DNA from: Comamonas sp. SCN 67-35
GTDB lineage: Bacteria > Pseudomonadota > Gammaproteobacteria > Burkholderiales > Burkholderiaceae_C
DNA: 64,000 bases
Direction of reading: 5' to 3'
Assembly (NCBI GenBank): GCA_001725255.1
Contig: MEFV01000001.1
Span: 124,001-188,000, forward strand
The translations under genes were made by a program, and so were the position numbers. The first letter of the stretch is position 1. The number at the start of each line of letters is the position of its first letter. The notes below the pieces were generated by a model. That model saw nothing but the letters and a program-made list of their open reading frames with translations. It was not told the DNA's origin and did no database searches. Shown here piece after piece: positions 35,526 to 44,148 of this stretch.

Positions 35526-35912
35526 ATGCATCTGCACTACGAGCTCAAGGCGGGCAGCTACTACCTCTACGACATGCGCGATGCGCCCAGCAAGGTCACG
35601 GGCGAGCGCCGCTTCAAGCTCAAGACGGACATGGTGGCGATCGCCTTCGATCTGCACACGGGCGAAGTACACCAGCATGGCAGCCCCATGCGCATCCAGT
35701 CGTGGGCCAGGCACCAGCGCCGGCGCCTGCGTGCCGCCGGTGCCCTGATGCAGGCCAACGACATCGTGGTCGTCTCCGGCCCCTTGCCCGTGGACGAACT
35801 CAACAAATGCCTGGGCATCCGCGGTTACTGCAGGCGCCTGCTCAAACGACTGCCCACCCTGCCTCACGGCAAACTCCAGCGCAACAACTCGACATACAAG
35901 GCCGCGGCCTGA
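35526..35912 (+). CDS. Small basic protein of unknown function
   Basis: 128 residues with a good ribosome site (AAGGAG at 35509-35514). I do not recognise the family. The first ~75 residues read like a compact beta-rich domain (short strands such as 'SYYLYDM' and 'TDMVAIAFDLHTGEVHQHG'). The C-terminal half is strongly basic with Arg clusters ('WARHQRRRLRAAG', 'GYCRRLLKRLP'), as in nucleic-acid-binding proteins. No signal peptide or membrane helix. Codon use looks like its neighbours, so the gene is probably real. It precedes a chemoreceptor gene by 66 bases but need not share its transcript. Confidence 0.7.
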   Translation: MHLHYELKAGSYYLYDMRDAPSKVTGERRFKLKTDMVAIAFDLHTGEVHQHGSPMRIQSWARHQRRRLRAAGALMQANDIVVVSGPLPVDELNKCLGIRGYCRRLLKRLPTLPHGKLQRNNSTYKAAA

Positions 35913-35978
35913 GACCTTGTAACTTACGTTACCCTTGCGCCATCTGCAGCCCAGCTGCGCACTTGAGTGGCAAGGATC

Positions 35979-37568
35979 ATGAGCTTGCTTGGCCGATTTT
36001 CCATTCGGACCCGACTCTATTTCGGGACAGTGTTCTCCCTGGTGCTGCTGGTGCTTATCGGCGCCCTGGGCTACGTGGCGCTGGATCAGACCCGCTCCAC
36101 GCTGAAGGTGCTGTTCGACAACCAGGTTCAGACCCTGACCGAGGTCTCGGATCTGCGCACCACGCTGGGCAACCTGCAGCGTGCGGAAAAAGATATCATC
36201 ATCAACTACAACAACGTGCTGCAGGTGGGCGAGTTGCGCGAGCAGTGGAGCAAGACCCTGGCGGCGCTGCGCACCAATCTGGGCAAGGTGCGCTCCACCC
36301 AGGCCGACAACGAGGCCTTCACGCAGGCCATCGACAAGACCCTCGCCGAGATCAAGGATTACGCCGAGGGGCTGGACCCGGTGTTCCAGCGCGTGCAGGA
36401 CGCGCAGATCGACGGCGCCGCCGCCGCGGCCTACGCCGACGAGTTCAAGGCGCACATGGCCGCCAGCGACAAGCTGCTGTCCGCCCTGGCACAGCAGGCG
36501 CGCACCAACATGAATGACGCGCGCCAGGACATCGATGCGCGCACCTCGCTCATGTCCGCGCTCATCGGCGTGCTGCTGCTGCTCGCGCTCATCGTGCTGA
36601 TCCCGCTCACGCTGGCGAGCGTGCGCTCCATCACGCAGTCGCTGTCCAGGGCGCGAGACCTGGCCCAGCACATCGCCGCCGGCGACCTCACCCTGGACGT
36701 GAAGGCCCTGCACGACGATGAAGTCGGCCTGCTCGTGCAGGCGATGGGACGCATGCAGGAGGCGCTGCGCCAGCTGGTGCACCAGGTGCAGGACGCCTCG
36801 GGCAGCATCGACACCGCGAGCGGCGAAATCGCCACGGGCAACCAGGACCTGAGCCTGCGCACCGAGCAGACCGCAACCCGACTGCAGGAGGCGGCCTCGC
36901 TCATGGACACGCTGGCCGCGGCGCTGCAAAACAGCGCGGCGACCTCGCACCACGCAAGCACCTCGGCCATCTCGGCGGCCGAGATGGCCGAACGCGGCGG
37001 CGCCGTGGTGGCGCAGGTGGTGAGCACGATGAACGAGATCTCCCGCAGCTCGCACAAGATTGGCGACATCACCGGCGTCATTGACGGCATCGCCTTTCAG
37101 ACCAATATCCTCGCGCTCAACGCGGCCGTTGAGGCCGCACGCGCGGGCGAGCAGGGCCGCGGCTTTGCCGTGGTCGCCAGCGAGGTGCGCAGCCTCGCGC
37201 AGCGCAGCGCGGCGGCCGCCAGGGAAATCAAGGACTTGATCAGCGGCTCCACCGCGCGCGTGGAAGACGGAACGCGGCTGGTGGCGCAGGCCGGCGCAAC
37301 CATGAACGAACTGGTCGCGAGCGTGCGCCGGGTCTCGGACACGATCACCGAGATCACCGCTTCGGCCAACGAGCAGCGCGACAGCATCCAGCAGGCGCAC
37401 GAATCCGTGCGCGACCTGGACCAGATGACGCAGCAGAACGCCGCGCTGGTGGAAGAATCCGCGGCCGCGTCAGAGTCGCTGCGCGATCAGGCCGGCCATC
37501 TCACGCGGGCCGTGCAGCAGTTCAAGCTCAGGCAGACGGCCGCTCCACTGCTCGCCGGCACTCACTGA
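35979..37568 (+). CDS. Methyl-accepting chemotaxis protein
   Basis: 529 residues from ATG 35979 (AAGGA at 35972-35976); an in-frame GTG at 35967 adds four. First membrane helix at ~12-34, a ~150-residue periplasmic four-helix-bundle sensor, second helix at ~185-210, a HAMP domain, then the signalling coiled coil with the very conserved tip '[19 protein letters not shown]' and '[19 protein letters not shown]'. There is no C-terminal NWETF-type pentapeptide, so adaptation enzymes must bind otherwise. The ligand is not deducible. It shares its last seven bases with the convergent uspA-like gene. Confidence 0.95.
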   Translation: MSLLGRFSIRTRLYFGTVFSLVLLVLIGALGYVALDQTRSTLKVLFDNQVQTLTEVSDLRTTLGNLQRAEKDIIINYNNVLQVGELREQWSKTLAALRTNLGKVRSTQADNEAFTQAIDKTLAEIKDYAEGLDPVFQRVQDAQIDGAAAAAYADEFKAHMAASDKLLSALAQQARTNMNDARQDIDARTSLMSALIGVLLLLALIVLIPLTLASVRSITQSLSRARDLAQHIAAGDLTLDVKALHDDEVGLLVQAMGRMQEALRQLVHQVQDASGSIDTASGEIATGNQDLSLRTEQTATRLQEAASLMDTLAAALQNSAATSHHASTSAISAAEMAERGGAVVAQVVSTMNEISRSSHKIGDITGVIDGIAFQTNILALNAAVEAARAGEQGRGFAVVASEVRSLAQRSAAAAREIKDLISGSTARVEDGTRLVAQAGATMNELVASVRRVSDTITEITASANEQRDSIQQAHESVRDLDQMTQQNAALVEESAAASESLRDQAGHLTRAVQQFKLRQTAAPLLAGTH

Positions 37569-38035
37569 GCCGCGGTCTCGTCAGGCTCATCGGCCTCTTC
37601 GGGCTGGGCGTGCTTGACCACGGTCACCGGCATGGTCGCATCGCGCACCAGCGCTTGCGACACCGACCCGAGCAGGCTGCCGCGCAACCCGCTCAGGCCG
37701 CGCGCGCCCACCATGATCAGCTCGCAGCCGCAGGTCTCGGCCAGGTCGGCCAGCGTCGCCGCGGGCGAGCCCAGGGCGATTTCCGTCTCGAAGGGAACGC
37801 CCGCCGCCTGAACCAGCGCCACGGCGCCGGCCAGCAGGTCCTGCCCGGCCTCCACGCTGGCGCGCGCGATCGCGTCGGCATCGCGCGTGGCCAGCTCCAG
37901 CAGCGAGGCTTCCTCCTGCACGTGGCCGAGCACGAGCGTGGCCCGCAGGTTGCCCTCCTGAACCAGCCTGAGCGCGTAGCGCACGGCGTCCAGCGCCAGC
38001 TCCGAGCCATCGACCGCCACCAGTATTCTCAGCAT
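37562..38035 (-). CDS. Universal stress protein (UspA family)
   Basis: 157 residues from ATG 38035, chosen because '[22 protein letters not shown]' region is the family start. The ATP-binding type motif Gly-2x-Gly-9x-Gly-(Ser/Thr) appears as '[22 protein letters not shown]', so it should bind ATP. Cytoplasmic dimer. A short acidic tail ('[13 protein letters not shown]') follows the fold. Monocistronic, convergent with the chemoreceptor. Confidence 0.93.
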   Translation of the reverse strand: MLRILVAVDGSELALDAVRYALRLVQEGNLRATLVLGHVQEEASLLELATRDADAIARASVEAGQDLLAGAVALVQAAGVPFETEIALGSPAATLADLAETCGCELIMVGARGLSGLRGSLLGSVSQALVRDATMPVTVVKHAQPEEADEPDETAAQ

Positions 38036-38052
38036 GATCGCCTCCGTGATGA

Positions 38053-39300
<1,248 letters not shown>

Positions 39301-39403
39301 CCGGACATGGCCTGAGGGCCCCGCCGCGTCCGCCCGCGCGCGACAGGGGACGTCGCAACCCCGGGTGGCACGCGGTCACCGCCGTTCGATGACAATGCCG
39401 GGC

Positions 39404-39823
39404 ATGAGTACCGAGCACGCCGCCACCCCCCCGTGGGAGCGCATCGTCCTGAACGCGGGCGACGCGCTCATCTTCATCGACGCGCACGGCGTGATCCGCG
39501 TCTGGAACGCCATGGCCGCCGCGCTCTTCGGCTTCAGCGCTGAAGAGGCACTGGGCCGCAGCGTCGACCTGATTATTCCCGAGCATCTGCGCGAAGCGCA
39601 CTGGCGCGGCTTCAACCGCGCCATGGCCCATGGCCATACAACCAGCCGGGAGGTGCGCACCACGCGCGGCGTGCACAAGAGCGGGCGCAAGCTCTACGTG
39701 GACATGAGTTTTGCCATCGTGACCGACGATCAGGGCACGGCGCTGGGATCGGTGGCACTGGCGCGTGACGCTACCGAGCGCTATCTGGCGGAACTGGCAG
39801 CGCGCAAGGCCTCGGGCGCCTGA
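39404..39823 (+). CDS. Single-domain PAS protein
   Basis: 139 residues from ATG 39404; ATG 39389 is also possible and neither has a clear ribosome site. One PAS fold (residues ~15-130): 'ALIFIDAHGVIRVWNAMAAALFGF' region, 'LGRSVDLIIPEHLREAHWRGFN', and the closing 'SVALARDATERYLAEL'. No kinase, GGDEF or methyl-accepting part, so it must act by protein contact, as short PAS proteins of this type do. A heme or flavin ligand cannot be inferred: the Cys typical of LOV domains is absent, but several His are present. Confidence 0.85.
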   Translation: MSTEHAATPPWERIVLNAGDALIFIDAHGVIRVWNAMAAALFGFSAEEALGRSVDLIIPEHLREAHWRGFNRAMAHGHTTSREVRTTRGVHKSGRKLYVDMSFAIVTDDQGTALGSVALARDATERYLAELAARKASGA

Positions 39824-40086
39824 CTGGCGGACAACCGCGTCCGATCCTGCGCGCAGGCCGTGAACACCGCGCCGCCAAGTCCGCGCCCGCTCGGCAGCAA
39901 TCCAGGCGGGGGCTGTCGGCAGCGGGATGCACCAGCATTTGCACACAGTATGAGCGCTTGCCGAAACTCAAATCACCCGCGCGCTTGACCTTGAGGGTGG
40001 ATGATGGTCCCCGATTGCATCCCGCAGGAGCACCTCATGCACCGTCTCATTCCCTTCGTCGGCTGCTGCGCATGCGCGGCGCGGCG

Positions 40087-41007
40087 TCAGCTCAATTGCA
40101 GATGAATCGCGCCAAAAAGAGGCGTGTCGCCCGCGGACGACCGCGCCTGCACACGCAGTTCGTCACCGGCCTGCAGCCAGGGCGTGGTTGCCTCGCCATC
40201 CTGCGCGGCCTCGACGCAGCGGCGCTCGCGCAGCGAGCAAAAGCCGCGCGCCGCGTCGGCATGGCTCACCGGCAGGGCACCGACGATGCTGCCCGCGGCC
40301 ATGCCCTGCGCCTGTGCGTTGCGCGCGACGCATGCGCCGAAGTCCTGCGCCATGTCGGCGCCGGCGTCGCACAGACCGAATTTGCGGCCATTGAGCTGCA
40401 CCTGTACGGTCAGGTGGGCCTTGGCGGCGTGCCACGCCTCGCCCAGTTCATCGGGAGTGACCGCCACGGGCGCAAACGCGCTGGCGCACGAGCGGCCGCC
40501 ATCTGCCTGCGCCTGCGCCTGCATCAGCGTGAGCGCCAAGGTGAGCAGGCGCACCCTCTCCACGGCCTGCTCGGGTGCGCAGCCGCGGGGCACGTCCCCG
40601 GTGATCACCGCAAGACCGGCCGAAAAATCAAGGTCCGTCACACCGGCGCAGGCCCATGTCGCGGTGGGTGCCAGAAACGCCCCGCCGGGTTCCTGGCGCC
40701 AGGTCGGCGCCTTCTCCCGTGCACAACGCTCCAGGTGGCTGGGATAGGGGCAGCCGGCGAACCAGCCATGGGTGCGCGGCAGTGGCGACAGGCACTGCGC
40801 CGTATCCAGCGCGAACGCATGGCGCGCGCGGCCGGCGTTGAGCTCGGCATAGAGACCCTGCAGCTCAGGCGCGAGAAAATTCCAGTCTTCCAGCACCTGT
40901 TGCAAGCTGTTGGCCACCCCGCTTGCATAATGGGCCTGCGTGAGGTCGCGCGAGACCACCACCAATTGTCCGTCACGCGAGCCGTCTCGCATCGTCGCCA
41001 GTTTCAT
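40087..41007 (-). CDS. FAH-family protein, probably catalytically inactive
   Basis: 306 residues. The N-terminal ~80 residues ('MKLATMRDGSRDGQLVVVSR' and 'QVLEDWNFLAPELQGLY') and the later 'FAPVAVTPDELGEAW', 'GLCDAGADMAQDFG' and 'GSIVGALPVSHAD' match fumarylacetoacetate-hydrolase-family proteins common in Burkholderiales. Yet the metal-binding stretch, usually Asp-Phe-Glu-x-Glu-Val-Ala, reads 'DLDFSAGLAVITGD', with both Glu replaced, and the Asn/Asp-rich segment that follows in active enzymes is rewritten as 'TLALTLMQAQAQADGG'. The reading frame is intact, so it is a diverged paralog or pseudoenzyme rather than an ordinary pseudogene. Divergent from the DUF3108 gene. Confidence 0.75.
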   Translation of the reverse strand: MKLATMRDGSRDGQLVVVSRDLTQAHYASGVANSLQQVLEDWNFLAPELQGLYAELNAGRARHAFALDTAQCLSPLPRTHGWFAGCPYPSHLERCAREKAPTWRQEPGGAFLAPTATWACAGVTDLDFSAGLAVITGDVPRGCAPEQAVERVRLLTLALTLMQAQAQADGGRSCASAFAPVAVTPDELGEAWHAAKAHLTVQVQLNGRKFGLCDAGADMAQDFGACVARNAQAQGMAAGSIVGALPVSHADAARGFCSLRERRCVEAAQDGEATTPWLQAGDELRVQARSSAGDTPLFGAIHLQLS

Positions 41008-41093
41008 TGTTGCTCCCCATGCGGGCAGGGCCTGCGCGAGCGGCCGGCCTGCCTCGTGTGTTCATGAATCCATCAGGCATCGTAGCGCCCGCC

Positions 41094-42272
41094 ATGCCGC
41101 ACCGCACCCTCTGGTTGCTGGCCGCCGCCGTCCTGGCCCTGCATCTGTGGGCGCTTCGGTCCCTGTCGCTGCCCGTGGCGCACGGCCCCGCCGCGGCCGA
41201 CCGCGTTCTGCATACCCGCGTACTGCCGGCCGCTCGCACCCCATCGCCCAGGGAAGAACCGGCTGCGAATGCGCAGATCCCCGCGGCGCCACATTCCGCG
41301 AAACCCTCCGCGCGACACCGCGCGGCACCGGCGCGCGCGCGGGCACCTGCCGCACGCACGAGCACAGCCACCGCACGAACCGGCGCCATCGCGCCCGCGC
41401 CACAGGGGTCTTCGCAAACCCAGGCGGACCTCACGCTCGACAATTACGAACGCTGGCTGGCCGACATGGCTGCGCGCAGTGCCGATTCCCCACCGGCACC
41501 AGCGCCTGCGCCTGCCCCCACACCTGCGAGCGAGGCTGCCCCCCGCGCGCAGGAGAAGGCGCCCAGGCCGCCCGCTGCGACACAGGCCGACAGTGGGACC
41601 ACACCCACGCCTACGTCCACGCCACCGCCCCTGCGCCTCCCGCCACCCACACGGCTTGCATTTGAAGTCTCGGGACACGTCAAAGGGTTTGACTACCACG
41701 CCCGTGGCGAACTGGTCTGGAAAACCGACGGCACGCACTACCAGCTCCGCCAAAGCATCAGCATGCTGTTTCTCGGCTCGCGCGCGCAGCAAAGCCAGGG
41801 GCTGGTGACCGCACGCGGGCTGCGGCCCGAGCGCTTTACCGACGAAGCACGCAAGGAGCGCACCGCACAGTTGGATTTTGCAACGCACCGCGTACGGTTC
41901 AGCGACGGCGCCACGGCCACGGCCGACATCGGTGACGATGCCCAGGATCGGCTGAGCGTCTTCGTGCAGCTCGGCGCGCTGATCGCGGCAGCGCCGCAAG
42001 ACTATCCGCGGGGCACCCGGATCCGCTTCGAGACCGTGGGGGTGCGCCACGTCGACCCCTGGACTTTCGAGGTGCAGGGGCCGGAGGTGCTGCACCTGCC
42101 GGCCGGCGACACCCCCGCGCTCAAGCTGCAACGCTTGCCGCAGGATGGCGACGACCAGACCGACGAGCTGTGGCTGGGCACCGGACTCAGCTATCTGCCG
42201 GTGCGCATCCGCCTGTCTCAAGGCGGAGGCGATTGGGTCGATTTGCAACTCAGAGACCACGAAACGCCGTGA
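41094..42272 (+). CDS. DUF3108 domain protein with Pro/Ala-rich linker
   Basis: 392 residues from ATG 41094; ATG 41064 would add ten. One N-terminal membrane helix or signal anchor (residues ~5-25), then a ~170-residue low-complexity linker rich in Ala, Pro, Thr and Arg, then a C-terminal ~190-residue periplasmic beta-rich DUF3108 domain that begins near 'RLAFEVSGHVKGFDYHARGE'. The linker looks long enough to cross the periplasm, in the manner of TonB-like proteins. Function unknown; DUF3108 proteins are thought to be envelope-associated. Confidence 0.8.
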   Translation: MPHRTLWLLAAAVLALHLWALRSLSLPVAHGPAAADRVLHTRVLPAARTPSPREEPAANAQIPAAPHSAKPSARHRAAPARARAPAARTSTATARTGAIAPAPQGSSQTQADLTLDNYERWLADMAARSADSPPAPAPAPAPTPASEAAPRAQEKAPRPPAATQADSGTTPTPTSTPPPLRLPPPTRLAFEVSGHVKGFDYHARGELVWKTDGTHYQLRQSISMLFLGSRAQQSQGLVTARGLRPERFTDEARKERTAQLDFATHRVRFSDGATATADIGDDAQDRLSVFVQLGALIAAAPQDYPRGTRIRFETVGVRHVDPWTFEVQGPEVLHLPAGDTPALKLQRLPQDGDDQTDELWLGTGLSYLPVRIRLSQGGGDWVDLQLRDHETP

Positions 42273-42367
42273 CAGGGTTCGGCCCGGCCGGATTCATGGA
42301 ATACTGTCATGGTCTTGAAGCCTTGCGAATCACCGCCATCTCAAGCCGTAGTGACAGGAGGAACACC

Positions 42368-42664
42368 ATGCACATGCTCTACGACTCGGAATCCTTCGTG
42401 GTGGTCCACATGCTGCCACTGCCCGATGCACCCGATGCGTCCGGAGGCGCGCCGGACAAGGCGCCCGTGCCGCAGCTGCTGCGCCACGGCTTTGAAATCG
42501 TGGACAAGCGCTCGGGTAAGGAGGTCTACCTGGACGGCTCCTGGGCCGAGCTGTTCCAGCAGCAGATCATGGCCTGGCAGCAGAACACCCCTTCGCAGGA
42601 CGAGGTGGAAGCCACGCTGGACGGTTACGCGGGGCTCGCACAGAACCCCGTCGTGCTGCACTGA
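42368..42664 (+). CDS. DUF3567 protein
   Basis: 98 residues with a very strong ribosome site (CAGGAGG at 42355-42361). Beta-proteobacterial family with the fixed opening 'MLYDSESFVVVHM' and the later 'HGFEIVDKRSGKEVYLDGSWAE' region. Acidic and soluble; function unknown. A palindromic-repeat hairpin follows the stop. Confidence 0.87.
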   Translation: MHMLYDSESFVVVHMLPLPDAPDASGGAPDKAPVPQLLRHGFEIVDKRSGKEVYLDGSWAELFQQQIMAWQQNTPSQDEVEATLDGYAGLAQNPVVLH

Positions 42665-42671
42665 AATTCAG

Positions 42672-42716
42672 GTGTTTTAGGGCTGTAGCGCCCTTTTACA
42701 GGGCGCTAAATGCTCT
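42672..42716. repeat. Comamonad-type palindromic repeat (copy 4), likely bidirectional terminator
   Basis: TAGCGCCC (42686-42693), 7-base loop, GGGCGCTA (42701-42708): a perfect 8-bp stem. Read on the minus strand it matches the repeat family (AGCATTTAGCGCCC ... GGGCGCTACAGCCCTAAAA), with A/T tracts on both sides. It lies in the spacer between the convergent DUF3567 and NnrS genes, so it probably ends both transcripts. Confidence 0.6.
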
Positions 42717-42732
42717 CAATCAAGGAGCGCTA

Positions 42733-44013
42733 TCACCCCGGATTGCCGTCGATGCGGACGCGCCCCCACCAGCCGAGCAGCCTCAGGCCCCAGATGCCCA
42801 TGATCGCCAGCCACAGCACAGCCGCCAGCGTCAGCAACGTGGCTGTTGCAGAGATCGGCAAGGCCGCGACGACACGCACCACCACGGTGACCTGAAGCAG
42901 CAGGAACAGTCCCCAGACCAACGGCCCGGCTTCGAGCGGACGGCCACTGTGTCCCGCCGCCACGCGCGAGACCATCGCCAGGATCAGCGAACCCAGGCAA
43001 CCCATGGTGAAGGCGTGCAGCGAGGCCAGGTGCCACATCGGCGCCTGCGCCACGGCGCTCCACCAATCGGCGGCGCCCGCGATCAGGTTGGCCAGGCCCA
43101 GCCAGAGAAAACCGATGTGCAGCATGCCGAGCAGCGGAATCTTGAGTGCCGGAATCAATCCCCAGCGCACCACGAGCCAGAGCAAGACGAAGCCCATCAC
43201 CCATTCATACGCGCCGCGCACCCACAGGCCGGTGGTGGCCAGTTCGGGCGGCCACGAGAGGATGCCGAGCCAGACGAACAGCGCCTGCGCACCCACGGCC
43301 ACCGCCAGCAGCGCCATGACTCCGGCGGGGCGCCAAGCCTCGACTCCCGGAATCTTGCCGTGCGTGAAGAAGGGAATCATGCGGTGCGCCACCGTCATGA
43401 AAACCACGCCGACAAAGCCCCACAGCCCCGTCAGAACCCAGGCCCGCGCGAGGTCATCGCGCCCCGCTGCCATGCTCAGCCCGACCGCCGCCACGCTGAT
43501 GCAGCCCACGAAAAATGCGGCGCGCACCATCTTGCCGTGCAGTTGATTGGGCGCCTTGCTGGCCCGCACCAGACCGGCGTAGAGCAGCGACATCCAGACC
43601 AGCCCCAGCCAGGCCACGGCCAGGCCCACGAGCGCCACGCCCTGGCTGGCGAGCCCACCCAGCAGCCAGACCAGCCAGCCCACGCACTGCAAAATGAGCG
43701 GCTTCTGGATTTGCGCCACGGACAGCGGCGGCACGTTCAGCCATTTCGGCCCGGCGGTGAACAGGAAGCCCGAGAAGAACAAGGGCATGAAGCCAAAGCT
43801 CATCACCGCCGCATGGGTGAGAAATGCCGGTGCGGCCGCGGGCAGCCCCAGCGCGCCGGTAGAGCGGTCGATCTGCACCAGCATCCACCACAGACTGGCG
43901 GCCAGCAGCACGACAACCGCGAGCGAAAACCCGAGCCGGTGCGGCGCCAGAACGGTGTAGCGCAAGCGCCAATGGGGGTCGGGTTCGGTCCGGGAAGGTG
44001 CGGCATCACTCAT
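42733..44013 (-). CDS. nnrS: NnrS family membrane protein
   Basis: 426 residues from ATG 44013, with about twelve hydrophobic helices. NnrS is a heme- and copper-containing membrane protein induced by nitric oxide through NnrR/Fnr-type regulators. In Vibrio and Rhodobacter it protects metabolism against NO-iron complexes. Visible signatures are 'HAAVMSFGFMPLFFSGFLFTAG' region and the His-rich helix 'SLHAFTMGCLGSLILAMVSRVAAGHSG'. It lies downstream of nrdJ on the same strand, separated by 135 bases with a hairpin. No denitrification genes are in the window. Confidence 0.9.
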   Translation of the reverse strand: MSDAAPSRTEPDPHWRLRYTVLAPHRLGFSLAVVVLLAASLWWMLVQIDRSTGALGLPAAAPAFLTHAAVMSFGFMPLFFSGFLFTAGPKWLNVPPLSVAQIQKPLILQCVGWLVWLLGGLASQGVALVGLAVAWLGLVWMSLLYAGLVRASKAPNQLHGKMVRAAFFVGCISVAAVGLSMAAGRDDLARAWVLTGLWGFVGVVFMTVAHRMIPFFTHGKIPGVEAWRPAGVMALLAVAVGAQALFVWLGILSWPPELATTGLWVRGAYEWVMGFVLLWLVVRWGLIPALKIPLLGMLHIGFLWLGLANLIAGAADWWSAVAQAPMWHLASLHAFTMGCLGSLILAMVSRVAAGHSGRPLEAGPLVWGLFLLLQVTVVVRVVAALPISATATLLTLAAVLWLAIMGIWGLRLLGWWGRVRIDGNPG

Positions 44014-44111
44014 GGCGCAGCCCCGCGGCCGCACGCTGCGCAGCCGGCAAATTACACGAAATCATGAAAATCCGTTCGTCATGTGAATCGCGCGACGATA
44101 GCGCAGCTTGA

Positions 44112-44136
44112 GCGCCCCCACCTCGATCAGGGGCGC
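44112..44136 (-). terminator. Hairpin between nrdJ and nnrS
   Basis: GCGCCCC (44112-44118) and GGGGCGC (44130-44136) with an 11-base loop, just after the nrdJ stop. No T run on the minus strand. May reduce read-through into nnrS. Confidence 0.4.
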
Positions 44137-44148
44137 GCCCACCCGATT

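Noticed and set aside
39975..40020. MerR/CueR-type metal promoter
   Set aside because: A TTGACC and a GACC/GGTC dyad are present, but the extended palindrome and -10 do not fit and no metal gene follows.
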